In this document: positions 21,701-35,252 of the stretch, piece by piece | Numbering within the stretch: the first letter of the stretch is position 1 | Layout of the letters: each line of letters begins with the position of its first letter | Assembly (NCBI GenBank): GCA_036897625.1 | Contig: JAYMTA010000174.1 | Location: forward strand, 1 to 36,221 | Length of the DNA stretch: 36,221 nt | Reading direction: 5' to 3' | DNA from: Pelargonium cotyledonis | Taxonomy: Eukaryota; Streptophyta; Magnoliopsida; Geraniales; Geraniaceae | Translations under genes and position numbers: made by a program | The notes under the pieces: generated by a model | Told to the model about the DNA's origin: nothing | Databases searched by the model: none | Seen by the model: the letters and a program-made list of their open reading frames with translations, nothing else

Positions 21701-23955
21701 CAAGATGTTCATCCCCACTGGTCAACATCAGAGTGCAACTCACTTTTCCTTTTTTAAAATTTGATGTTTGTAGCTGGAAACAGTCGTAATCCACAGAGGG
21801 ACAATGATATTCAGCAAGTGATCAATGCATATTTGAAGCCCAAATGCCACTCAGCGGATTCAACCACGGTGCATAGGTAATGTTAAATGCATCAACTCAA
21901 TTGTCAGTTCAAATACTTGTTATGAACTTTATATCATCACTGAAATGGGAGTCTTTCGGAAGCAAAACTTGTAAATTTGCTGATTTCACAAACTTCAGAA
22001 ATACTGTAGACATGTAATCACATTTTTGAAACTTAAGCTGGTTCTTATTTCCTCATCATTTGCTTCTGGTTCTGGAAATTCCTCATGGCCCAATCCTTCT
22101 GGAATATACAACGTTTTTACTAGCCTTTTCACTTTATTATATGCTCATTGTCATGCATTTCAATTTTATTTTCATTTGTGAAGAATCTGGGTAAGTAGTT
22201 ACTTGATGCCAATATATGTTTGTTAAACTGTACACTACTGAACAAGTACTTGCGTATATGCCAAGGCACGCGTAAACTTTTACTATACATAGAAAGGCTC
22301 CGGAAAATTTAATCTTATATGATTCTTTCCAAACTTCTCACATGCCTCTTCAGTTGATAACCTGTAATGAACAGGACATTTATCCTAGCTTTAGGTCTTT
22401 ATCAAAATCAAACCTTAAACCTTCATATTAACTACTAATCTATATGCAGGGTTCTTGCTCAGCATCCATTTCAGCGTGCCCAACTTCAACAGATATGTTT
22501 ACAGTTCTTTGAGTGGCCTCCTGAGAAAACAGGTGCTTCTATTTTCTTTTTGAGATTAAGTCTTCATTATATGCAGATTCAAAGCATCATATATAGTAGT
22601 TGTGACCAACTCTTTTGTGCTAAGTATTACTTATTTTTGGTTATTAAGGGCAAGTTTTATTATATTATTTTTTCAAACAAAAACAAATGCCTTAACAGAA
22701 CTTCATATATGCCCAAGTCTTTAACTTACTGTTATCATCGTTCCATTCATTCGCTTACATTTTATTATTGAATAGATGAGTATATCCTCCCAAAGATTGC
22801 TGAGAGAGATTTACGAAGATTTGCCAATTTGCGCTCAACTTCCTCGGAATTAGGAGTTAAACTTCCACTGCACAAGGTTCCACTTTCTTTCTTTACAATT
22901 AGTTAATTGCAATATTATTCATCATGAATGACTGTATTTGGCAAATTTAACTTTCAGTTATTGAAATATTATCCATGCTGTTGCTGTGTTAGTTTATGCC
23001 ATTCGTATTCGGGTGACTAAAAAATTTCCTGATTGCAGATACCGGTCAAGTGTCCTGTAGCTGGAATTATAAAGCGCAGAAAAGCTCAAGGAAGAGAATG
23101 TTTCGAGGTGTTATGGGATGATTTAGATGGACTCACCAGTTCTATAGTACCAGCCCATCTTATAGAGAGGTACTATTGATTCTATTTATCTTGGAGGTAT
23201 CTTTTCGTAGCAATCTTGAATGAGTTCGTCTTGGCTTGAATCATAATTTGGGGGTGAATAATTGACGATATACTAGAGCTGGCAATTCGTGTCATAACTC
23301 GACACGAAATTAGCGTGCTTGGGCTAACACATTTTGTAATCGTGTCGTTTACTAGCTCAGCTCTTTCTTGCTTTTCCATTGAGATTTGTAATCTAGTCAC
23401 TCAAAAGTGTTATCTCTTGATTTCAGTGCTTGTCCTGAAAGGATAGTAGAGTTCGAGGAAAAAGCTCAGCAGAAGAAGCAAAATAACAACAAACAAAGAA
23501 GATCAAAGAAACCAGAAAACAAAGCTTCTCTTGCTGAACTTGAACTCAGGCTTCAATATCTGTTGCTTGATATTGAATCCGGAAGCAATGCTGCCCAAAA
23601 TGTCTCATTTCCCAACACAGTCTCATCATCGGAAAACAGTTCTTTTACAAGCAAAGTGGATCAAACAGATCAGTATTCAACGCTGCACGATACAGACGAA
23701 GAAAGTGATTCTGATTGCAATGCCACTCAGCTCTGGCATCAAACTAGTCTGTGTTCTACAAACGAGGTGATTGATCTCTTGAGCCCTTTTCCGGCAGTGA
23801 ACAACAACAAAGCTGTTTCCAGACGCCCACAAGCAACTTGCCAAGGCATTGAAGTTATTAGCTTGAGTGACTCAGAATCCGACATGTCCCCTGAACACGA
23901 GAGGAAAGCCGGAGAGCTGAGGTCGTTTCTTGCTAGCATTAAGGATGGCAACTGA
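18779..23955 (+). CDS. SEND1: Holliday-junction resolvase / flap endonuclease GEN-like 2 (SEND1), Rad2/XPG family
   Basis: Fourteen exons: 18779-18846, 18948-19105, 19459-19520, 19627-19754, 20076-20127, 20227-20299, 20433-20506, 20962-21021, 21151-21316, 21774-21876, 22450-22532, 22776-22876, 23039-23169 and 23427-23955. All introns are GT-AG and in phase, giving 595 residues, close to the roughly 600 of Arabidopsis SEND1. The XPG N-domain (about 1-95) starts MGVKHLWDVL and contains Asp30 (VCIDLSCW) and Asp76 (ISDG). The XPG I-domain (about 116-175) has the acidic pair Glu142/Glu144 (EEAEAQ) and DSDVFLFG (Asp163/Asp165). A helix-hairpin-helix region follows (LLLGGDYSPGVHGMGP, residues 208-225). 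A chromodomain-like module typical of GEN proteins is at about 377-420. The tail is Lys-rich, then Ser/acidic. The family cuts Holliday junctions and flaps in the nucleus, with roles in recombination repair and telomere stability. All catalytic residues are present. Confidence 0.93.
19136..19433. repeat. Three ~105-bp tandem repeats in SEND1 intron 2
   Basis: Copies start with GTGAAAAT at 19136, 19239 and 19347 (spacings 103 and 108). Each has 'ttttggttcttgttgagact', then 'agaaaagggtagttt', then 'ctagaaaaggtctatcat', then a T-rich run with GTTGTTG. The array fills most of the intron and ends near the acceptor at 19458. A minus-strand ORF through the array repeats at about 36 residues and is a by-product. 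Confidence 0.85.
20010..20035. mobile_element. Truncated Stowaway-like MITE end in SEND1 intron 4
   Basis: CTCCCTCTGTCCCAAAATAA preceded by TA matches a Stowaway left terminus. No matching right terminus precedes the next exon, which begins at 20076. It is a solo end just upstream of the splice acceptor. Confidence 0.5.
23274..23365. mobile_element. hAT-like terminal fragment in SEND1 intron 13
   Basis: TAGAGCTGGCAATTCG is identical over 16 bases to the right terminal repeat of the hAT element at 17724-18243. It is followed by a palindromic 'cgtgtc...gacacg' motif. No clean right end or target duplication was found, so it is a fragment or a strongly diverged copy. Confidence 0.5.
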
Positions 23956-24692
23956 TGAGCGCGTCGATGAGAGTAAATGATGGCAAATTAACTATCAGAT
24001 TGTTGGTTCTGATCCGATTCTTAAACCAGTGACATTGTTGTTCAAAGTTTCAATGCCAACGGTGTTTTTTTGTCTCTTTGATGCGTGTATCTCTACCTTC
24101 TCTACTTTTGAGGGTAGTCAAGAGATATTGTTATTGGTATGTATTGCTAAGAGTTGTGAAGTACATATAATAATATAATATTAAATTGTCAAATAACACA
24201 CCCATGTAAAACTATGCAAAAAATTGTTGCAATTGTCATTTAAGATTGAGAAAAATGGTCAAGAAATGAAAAAAAAAAGTTTAAAAATCAAAATTCAGAC
24301 AGTACATACAAGCTTTAGAACACCTTTAAGTCCCAAGAGTTCAACTTGTATGCAATTCCCTCATAAACCACAAAAAGCAAGACGATATTGCATCAGCAAA
24401 CAAAATATATGATGGAAGCAGTCAGAGCTATTCAGTGAAGTGGCCAAATTTGTGATTCACTTGAGAAGTTTCTAATACAAGTGCAGCAGATTTTTCAAGG
24501 ATGTGAACATCTGCTCCTCCAATACCTAAAGATACGTAGAGAAAGCGGTAGAAACTGGCAAAGCCTATTACAGTCTATATGCAACAAAGATACAAGTTAG
24601 TTCAGGTATACCTATTCGATTATCTACGAACAGGCAAGGACCAAGATCACTTGTATCGCTTTTGACATTTTGAAAACGGAACTTGTGGAACA
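23956..24692. other. Convergent 3' flanks of SEND1 and the SF1-like gene
   Basis: This is the 3'UTR space of two genes that run towards each other. No other gene or clear repeat is visible. The short ORF at 24224-24412 has no recognisable features. Confidence 0.5.
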
Positions 24693-27281
24693 TTACTGAG
24701 TACCTCCTTGATAAAGAGGCGCTGGCCAAGAAATAGACTTTGTTTCGCTACCAGGTGTCAGACCAACATTCGGTGGAGATGGCTTGACAGTGGGTGTCAT
24801 AAAATATGACTGATATTGGGAACCACAGTAATCTGGATCACCCGGGAACATTGGAGTTGACCTAGGAGAAGATGTTACCATTTGATTTGAGTAACTGAGA
24901 AGACTCCTTCCACTATTGAAAGCTGAGTGACTTGTGACATTGGATGGAATTGAAGAATCAAAGGCTTTGGGTTTAAGGAGCAAATCTCCAGGACTTACAT
25001 AGATGGAGGAAGAGAGCATAGTCACACTGCTGGTTCCAGGAAAGGAAGCTTGCTCAGGGAGCAATGATCCAGGAGGGCCAGGCCATGTTATCTGGCTTGC
25101 TACAATTGGGGTAGCTGCTGGAGGGCCAGGCCAAGTTATCTGGCTTGCCGCAATTGGGGTAGCTGCTGGAGGCCCAGGATACTGTGGAAGACGGCTTACA
25201 ACTGGGGAAGATGCAATTTGTGGGCGTCCTGCTACTCTTACCGCCATCATCTTCCCATCCATTTTATACCCATTCAAATGTGTAATTGCCACAGCTGCAT
25301 TGCTGGCACTCTCAAACTTCACAAAGCCATAGCCCTTACTAGTTCCTGTTGTTCGGTCCATTATCACTTTTGCTTCAATGAGCTTACCATATGGACAAAA
25401 TAGCTCTTTCAAACGATGGTCATCCACAGCTGAAGGAAGATAACCAACATAAAGATTTGCATTATCAATTTCTTTACTTGGTTTAACTTTTGGGTTTGAA
25501 GTACCAAGGCATGCATTTGGAGAAGATGCTGTCAATGGGCAAGTGGCTGTGACATGGCTGTTGCTGCCACGTGTGTTACAGGAGACAGTTGTTTTGAAAG
25601 TAGATTGCCGATCAGGGCATGCATAATGATGATGCCCTAGCTCACCACATACATTACAAGCATTTCCTTTTCTTAATGTTCCATTCAGTTTGGCAAGCTC
25701 CACCAATTGGGCTCGTTTGTGTGCATTCTTCTCTTCATCGATGGGAATTAGCAGTTTCTCAACCATTGCAGCTGCTGCATCCAGTGACTTTTGGTTGTCC
25801 GCCTCTATACGGACGTGCAAATCTTCGTTCTCAGAGGCGGATTTCTCTGTATTTAGCTTGGATTCCTTGCCTCTTAAAAGAATTATTGCCCCAGTTTTCT
25901 TCTCCATCAACTTATGTGTATTTCCTCGAGGACCCATTATAAGACCAACAAAATTGTATCCAGGGTATTCATTCACTGGAACATAAAGCTTCTTACAAAA
26001 TTTCTTGGGCTTGTCATCCGGAGGTTGAAAAGTTGAATTCTTCTTAATTAACATAGAAATGATATGTTGACGTTTCTTAACAAGCTTCTTCCGAAGTTCT
26101 GCTTCCTCTGTATTTATTCTGACACCGAGCTCATTGTACACTGGTCTATCATCCTGAAGCTCAGGTTTCAGCAACTTGTTGTTTATCTCCAAAATTTTTG
26201 CTTTCAACTTCTCAAATTCTGAATCCAGTTCAGAACCAACAACATATTCTTTCCTGAAGTCAGGCAACTGAAGTGGACCAAGCATTTTTGATTGTGAATA
26301 ATCAATAGCCCCCCTGCTTTTTCTTCTTTTGCCTTCCCTATTATCTTCTTCTGTTTCCTCATCTCTCTTAGACTGCTGGTCCCACCTGCTACGCCTTCGT
26401 TTTCCAGAACTTCCTGACTTTTCCTGTTGTTCAGAAGCACATTCTCCTTTCTGTTCCATAGGGAGTCCAGATTTACCATGGAGTTCTGAAGTACCAGACT
26501 CAAATTCTGCTTTGAGCTCTGGGGATTCACCTAGCCTGTACTTCTTCTGTGATGGATAGTCTTGCAAGGGAGTTGACTCATCCGCTGTTGCATGCAATGT
26601 TCTCTTCTTCTCATTTGAACCGTTAGAAATGGGCCCGGACAGATATTCAGATTTATCCGTATTCCTCTGACAATGTTGGTTTGGCAAACACTCTTCTAAT
26701 GGTTCCTCTGTTATGCTATCACTGCAGTCCAAAAGTGATTGACATTGTTCCATACATGCTTCCTCCTCTTCTAGTTCCTCAGATGGTTCATCCTCTTCGG
26801 AATTATTCTCCGGTTCCTTGTGCGGGTCCTCATCTTCTACATCCTCTTCTGGCTCCTCACACAGTTCTTCTTCTGGTCCCACTTGCAGATCTTGATCCTC
26901 TTCCTCTTCCACAATTGGCTCCTCTTCTGCATCCTCTTCTTCTGGTCCCACTTGCAGATCTTGATCCTCTTCCCCTTCCTCACTTGGATCCTCTTCCTCT
27001 TCCACAATTGGCTCCTCTTCTGCATCCTCTTCCCCTTTCTCACTTAGCTCCTCTTCTGCATCCTCTTCCTCTTCCCTTTCCTCACTTTGCTCCTCTTCTG
27101 GATCCTCTTCCAGTTCCTCAATTATCTCCTCTTCTGCATCCTCTTCCAGTTCCTTACTTGGTTCCTCTTCTGAATCCTCCTCCAGCTCTTCACTTTCCTC
27201 GTTATGTCTAGATGAAGAAAATTGAGGATCATCGGCCTCAGACAGCTCTACCTCCTTCTGTTCTTTGTTCAATTCAACCAT
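24693..27281 (-). CDS. SF1/branchpoint-bridging-protein-like splicing factor with acidic N-terminal repeats
   Basis: This intronless ORF encodes 862 residues. Residues about 28-175 are an extremely Glu-rich, internally repeated region. KRRRSRWDQ (294-302) resembles the U2AF-ligand motif of SF1. A helix-hairpin-like segment (about 350-412) precedes a KH-QUA2 domain (about 430-535) with the GPRGNT loop (450-455). Next come a zinc knuckle CNVCGELGHHHYAC (542-555), a degenerate second knuckle (568-581) and an RRM (about 609-683; RNP2 LYVGYL, RNP1 KGYGFVKF). A Pro/Ser-rich tail contains a duplicated 16-residue unit (702-733). SF1 recognises the intron branchpoint in the early spliceosome and contacts U2AF65. 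Against canonical plant SF1, as I remember it, the SPSP motif before the KH domain is missing and the segment after the GKES turn is shortened. I therefore call it a divergent paralogue. Its neighbour CFIS2 also acts in pre-mRNA processing. Confidence 0.85.
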   Translation of the reverse strand: MVELNKEQKEVELSEADDPQFSSSRHNEESEELEEDSEEEPSKELEEDAEEEIIEELEEDPEEEQSEEREEEEDAEEELSEKGEEDAEEEPIVEEEEDPSEEGEEDQDLQVGPEEEDAEEEPIVEEEEDQDLQVGPEEELCEEPEEDVEDEDPHKEPENNSEEDEPSEELEEEEACMEQCQSLLDCSDSITEEPLEECLPNQHCQRNTDKSEYLSGPISNGSNEKKRTLHATADESTPLQDYPSQKKYRLGESPELKAEFESGTSELHGKSGLPMEQKGECASEQQEKSGSSGKRRRSRWDQQSKRDEETEEDNREGKRRKSRGAIDYSQSKMLGPLQLPDFRKEYVVGSELDSEFEKLKAKILEINNKLLKPELQDDRPVYNELGVRINTEEAELRKKLVKKRQHIISMLIKKNSTFQPPDDKPKKFCKKLYVPVNEYPGYNFVGLIMGPRGNTHKLMEKKTGAIILLRGKESKLNTEKSASENEDLHVRIEADNQKSLDAAAAMVEKLLIPIDEEKNAHKRAQLVELAKLNGTLRKGNACNVCGELGHHHYACPDRQSTFKTTVSCNTRGSNSHVTATCPLTASSPNACLGTSNPKVKPSKEIDNANLYVGYLPSAVDDHRLKELFCPYGKLIEAKVIMDRTTGTSKGYGFVKFESASNAAVAITHLNGYKMDGKMMAVRVAGRPQIASSPVVSRLPQYPGPPAATPIAASQITWPGPPAATPIVASQITWPGPPGSLLPEQASFPGTSSVTMLSSSIYVSPGDLLLKPKAFDSSIPSNVTSHSAFNSGRSLLSYSNQMVTSSPRSTPMFPGDPDYCGSQYQSYFMTPTVKPSPPNVGLTPGSETKSISWPAPLYQGGTQ
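25070..25171. repeat. Duplicated 48-bp coding repeat in the SF1-like gene
   Basis: Two nearly identical 48-base units encode PGPPAATPIAASQITW and PGPPAATPIVASQITW, followed by a partial third PGPP. The DNA identity is high, suggesting a recent in-frame duplication. Confidence 0.8.
26755..27210. repeat. Glu-rich coding repeat region of the SF1-like gene
   Basis: Short units around 'gaggaagatgcagaggaaga' (minus strand) are repeated many times. The longest duplicate encodes EEDQDLQVGPEEE twice (about residues 104-116 and 127-139), with DAEEEPIVEEEED between and before. The open plus-strand frame here (26681-27211) is only its antisense shadow. Confidence 0.85.
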
Positions 27282-28390
27282 GTTAATGTGATGTTTACTT
27301 CTACTTGAGGAAAAAGAAAGAGCCTTTTATTTTTCCGTACTCACAGAGAAGAAATTTCATATAAGAGCCCCTGCACCAAATATTGCAGAATGTATCAACA
27401 AACACAATTAGAAAACAATACATTATAATAGTAATTAAACTCGAACGAGTTTGATTCTATTTGAGTAGAAGACATATCTGCTAATCACAAAAAGTGAACT
27501 TGTCTGATAACTTAAAGATTATATTGAAGGCATATCAGCTAGTAAGGCACACGCATTAGGAAGGCGAGAGACCCAAAACCAGACTATAACATGAACACGC
27601 GCTACCCAACCAAATGCAGCAAACACCAACGACACAAATAACAGGTAAAAAACCCAATAAGTTGTAGAATTGACCTATATTACAATCCCAAGCAATGCAA
27701 TGACTTCCATGAGCTGTAATCGGTTCTTGGACTGTTGAGCCGACACGAGGAACTAACAAGACTTCTACTTCCACTGATCATATGGGTGCAGAATTCAATA
27801 AGCTACAATGTGTAGTGGCACAAGAAACCTAGACCCTCTGAAATTATAACCAATAGTTTCATCAAACTAGGTTCATAATACTAATCTAAGAAAAAAAATT
27901 GGAAGTTAGAGACTAGAATCTAGTTTTATCCATTCTCTTCCCCAGGTGATTTCCTTACTGAGCACTGCATAACCCATCAAGAAAATGATCATGTTCAATC
28001 ATAGTAACTATAAATCTTCACAAAATCTCACTTCCACTTCATACTCATAAATCATTGCACAGTAAAATAAATAAATTTAAAAATCAGAATTCGATTGCAT
28101 CATCATTTTCAGTACTTCCACCACAACCTAAAACTCAATTATCGTCACGATGAACAAAAAAAATCGAAAAAAATACAGTTCTAGATTGAACAGTAACTAC
28201 CGGAAAACCCACCACGTAATTTTGAGAATCATAAATGGCTATTCGGCGAAGCAATGTAAAAGTAGAATTATGAAATTTCAACACCAAATTTGATAGAAAT
28301 GCACCTGGATGAAATTGATTTTGAGCATTTCATCAATTTGGATTCCGATCGTCGGAAATGGGAATCAGAGGTTTGAGAATGTATCGATCA
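27282..28390 (-). other. Predicted 5'UTR of the SF1-like gene with a leader intron (27371-28304)
   Basis: On the minus strand an acceptor (TTTGGTGCAG, ending at 27371) lies 89 bases before the ATG. A donor (CATCCAG/GTGCAT) is at 28305/28304. This predicts a 934-base leader intron and a first UTR exon of about 28305-28390. No gene is seen inside. The prediction rests on splice signals alone. Confidence 0.4.
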
Positions 28391-28742
28391 CAAACACGAA
28401 CAGGCAATGCTAACACCAGGAGTTGGATCAAGAGGTTCACAAATTGGTAACCTAAATAGCTCCGTTATCCAAATGAAGCTGCAACTTGGGCCCATACCCG
28501 GGCCCAATCATATTCTTTTAGGAATGACTACTACGAGAGTGTTTGGGGCGGGTTTTGTGATCTTGTCCCACCCTGTGTCCCGACAGAGTATTAGTTTATC
28601 TCAATCTCGTCCCGTGTCCTATTGAGAGCTCTATTAGATTACTAAAACTTTAATACGATATCTAATATTTGAGCTTAATGGTCCGTTTGTTCCACCTCTC
28701 GACGCGAGTCCATCTGTCCATGAATAGAGAACTCTAATACAA
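28391..28742. other. Divergent intergenic region, SF1-like side
   Basis: No gene is recognised. A stretch near 28545-28625 ('gggcgggttttgtgatcttgt', 'cccgtgtcc') looks like decayed transposon sequence, which I could not classify. Confidence 0.3.
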
Positions 28743-28989
28743 GGATTTAATTCCGCGTGGGTCCCTGATTTGTCCATTTTATTTTACGTGGATTCCTGAA
28801 TTTTGTTTTGTTCTGACGCGGTCTCTATACTATCCATTAAAAATAATTGCTAAAAATGTCACGTCAGCATAGTTAACGAATTCCATCGCTAAAATTAAGG
28901 GTAGAGAATTTGGCAGAACAAAATAGATAGTATAGAACCCGCACCGAAACACAACAAAATTCAGGGACCCACCCGGAATAAAATAAATA
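28743..28989. mobile_element. Small inverted-repeat element (MITE-like)
   Basis: Two arms are inverted copies. 28782-28836 (with 'ggattcctgaattttgtttt' and 'ctctatactatcca') matches the reverse complement of about 28926-28982 ('gggtccctgaattttgttgt', 'ttctatactatcta'). An extra copy of 'gtgggtccctga' lies outside the left arm, at about 28757-28768. I found no clear target duplication, so the superfamily is undecided; a Mutator-type MITE is a guess. Confidence 0.55.
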
Positions 28990-29117
28990 GTACATTGACT
29001 TGACCATAGTTTATACCCTGATACAAATACATTCTTATTGTATAAGAATATTTGAGGACATAATCAAATAGAATTTGGACCCTCACTCATCGACACATAT
29101 TCCGGGTCGGGCTATGC

Positions 29118-29126
29118 GTATAAATG
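29118..29126 (+). promoter_or_regulatory. TATA box of CFIS2
   Basis: GTATAAATG lies about 190 bases upstream of the conserved start codon. It overlaps an in-frame upstream ATG at 29124, so that ATG should not be transcribed. This favours the start at 29316. Confidence 0.55.
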
Positions 29127-29315
29127 GATACTCCATCCGAGAAGCATAACCCACATCTGGTTTCCGGGCCGGGTCAAATCTTGCTAAACCCGAGATTTAA
29201 TTCTATAAAGCCGAGTTGTTGGAATCAGGGTCTGTATTGTCTCCGGCGTCGCACGGTGCGAAAACAAGAACCCACAACAGTAAGAGAGAGCGGAGGAGCA
29301 CAGAGTAGATCGGAG

Positions 29316-33441
<4,126 letters not shown>

Positions 33442-34986
33442 GATTGGATCGCCAAACCTCTTACTACTGCTAAGAGTTGGTCCACAAAGATTGCTGTATG
33501 GTCCCAAACTCGTACCCTTACAGTACTTAAGACTTGTAATGAGGATATAATTGGTTCCAAAGTTAGATAGATGACTGAAACTTAACATCGTGACATGACA
33601 TGCATTTTGGGGGTCGATCTAGACTTTGTTCTAGTACAATATTTTTTTGAATGTGTTTTGTATGAATTTAGGTTTGATCAGATCATGTCTGTAACCATTG
33701 TCCTTATAACATGAATGTTGTTATTAGCATCCTTGACGGGAGTGAGTGACCTTCACAATATAAGTATTTGATCCGTAGTTAGTTTATGATGTTTCTGTAA
33801 ATGTAACTTGTTGCGAAACTATTGCTGTCAACTTAACAGATGTGAAACGAAAAAGGGTTGGTTGTGAATAAGCTAGACAGTGTGTACTTTCATCATATGA
33901 AACTGAAGCATGAGAAATTTTCAATGCATGTATATTATAATATACGTCTTGATCATATCTTGGAAGATAGAGAGAGCTTGGAACTTGTTTCATTGATTAG
34001 GTGAGTTACTGCTTTGTGTTGACAAAAATAGTTTTATTACACTCTTGGTTCACATTACATATGCATAGAATTTTCTTTTCATAGTTGATTATTAATTTAT
34101 TATATTGTTAGTGTGTGTATTCTCTTCCCATTCATTCGGGAATTACCTTCAACCTTCCTTTGACCATGACACAATAGAGGCTCTTGCAATGTTTTTCAGT
34201 TTTTGTGTGGAGTAAATAGAGCTTTCATGAAAAACGAGTCACTGGGTGGACTCGGTCTAAGTTTGAGCCCGCTACAAATTCAATAACACTATTGATTCGT
34301 CTTGGTGACCTATGGTCAACAAAATGGCTGTGTTAGTGTAGATGTCTTGTAAATATAGAAATCTTGTAGGTGACTTCAAATTGATCTTGAATGGTTTGAG
34401 CCTTCACACCATGAGATAGTATAACTCCAGGGATATCTCAAATTTTTGGCCCAGACGTGTAAAAATAATAATTTCTACAATTAGAGGTGTCTACATGTGA
34501 AATTCTGGAGAGAAATAGAGAACTTAAGTTGTGTGGATGATACAAACAAATTTTCAATGTTCGAGTTTATACTTACAAAATCAAGATGTAGCAAGTGATA
34601 TCTTATGATTTATTGTAAGTTGACGTTGATGATGTCACACACATGTCATGAAATCAAATGAACATTTTATTCAATATATTATAATGTCACGTTTATGTAG
34701 AAAGGATATGATGATATAAAAATGATGAGGTGTCGATCACGTCATCGTGATGACACAGTAATGATGTTATCATCTTGGGGGTGCTAGAGGCTTGGAGGTC
34801 GTCGGAGGACCAAGTCTAAGAGTTTTTCCATTAGCGTACTATGTTTGGAGCCTTCACGTGAACTTATCAACGGGTGTAGTATGAGATTTTGCGAGGTTAC
34901 CAAGTGAATGTGTCTCGCTTAGAAATGTTCTGAGTTCCCGGTCATGTTGACAGCTTGGGGACTTAAGAACTTGAGCAATAGGTGTG
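33442..34986. other. CFIS2 3'UTR and gene-free flank
   Basis: The first few hundred bases are presumably the CFIS2 3'UTR. Beyond that I see no conserved ORF, RNA gene or clear transposon terminus. Some stretches (34620-34780) are rich in 'gatgatg' and 'cgtcatcgtgatgac' words. Confidence 0.4.
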
Positions 34987-34994
34987 CACGCAAA

Positions 34995-35244
34995 CAGGGA
35001 CAGATCCAGAATGTTTAGTCAGTAGGGGCAAAGTAATTATTGTGATAGAGTTATTTGTTCAAATACCTATTAAAATAATTTTTAATGGGGGCAATAATAA
35101 AAAATTTAAAAATATTAGTGGGGACAAATATAAAAAATACAAGGACAAATATAAAATTTTGATAAAATTTAGTGGTATATTTTTGAAAAAAAAAATTGAG
35201 TGGGGGCAATTGCCCCCAAAACCCACTACTTAGATCCGTCTTTG
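34995..35244. mobile_element. hAT-like MITE, 250 bp
   Basis: The left terminus CAGGGACAGATCC matches the reverse complement of the right terminus, CAAAGACGGATCT, at 9 of 13 positions. Both lead into 'gggggcaa'-type sequence. The flanking octamers CACGCAAA (34987-34994) and CATGCAAA (35245-35252) agree at seven of eight positions, fitting an aged 8-base hAT target duplication. There is no coding capacity. Confidence 0.65.
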
Positions 35245-35252
35245 CATGCAAA

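Noticed and set aside
26681-27211. 176-residue plus-strand ORF rich in Pro and Leu
   Set aside because: It is the exact antisense of the Glu-rich repeat region of the SF1-like gene.
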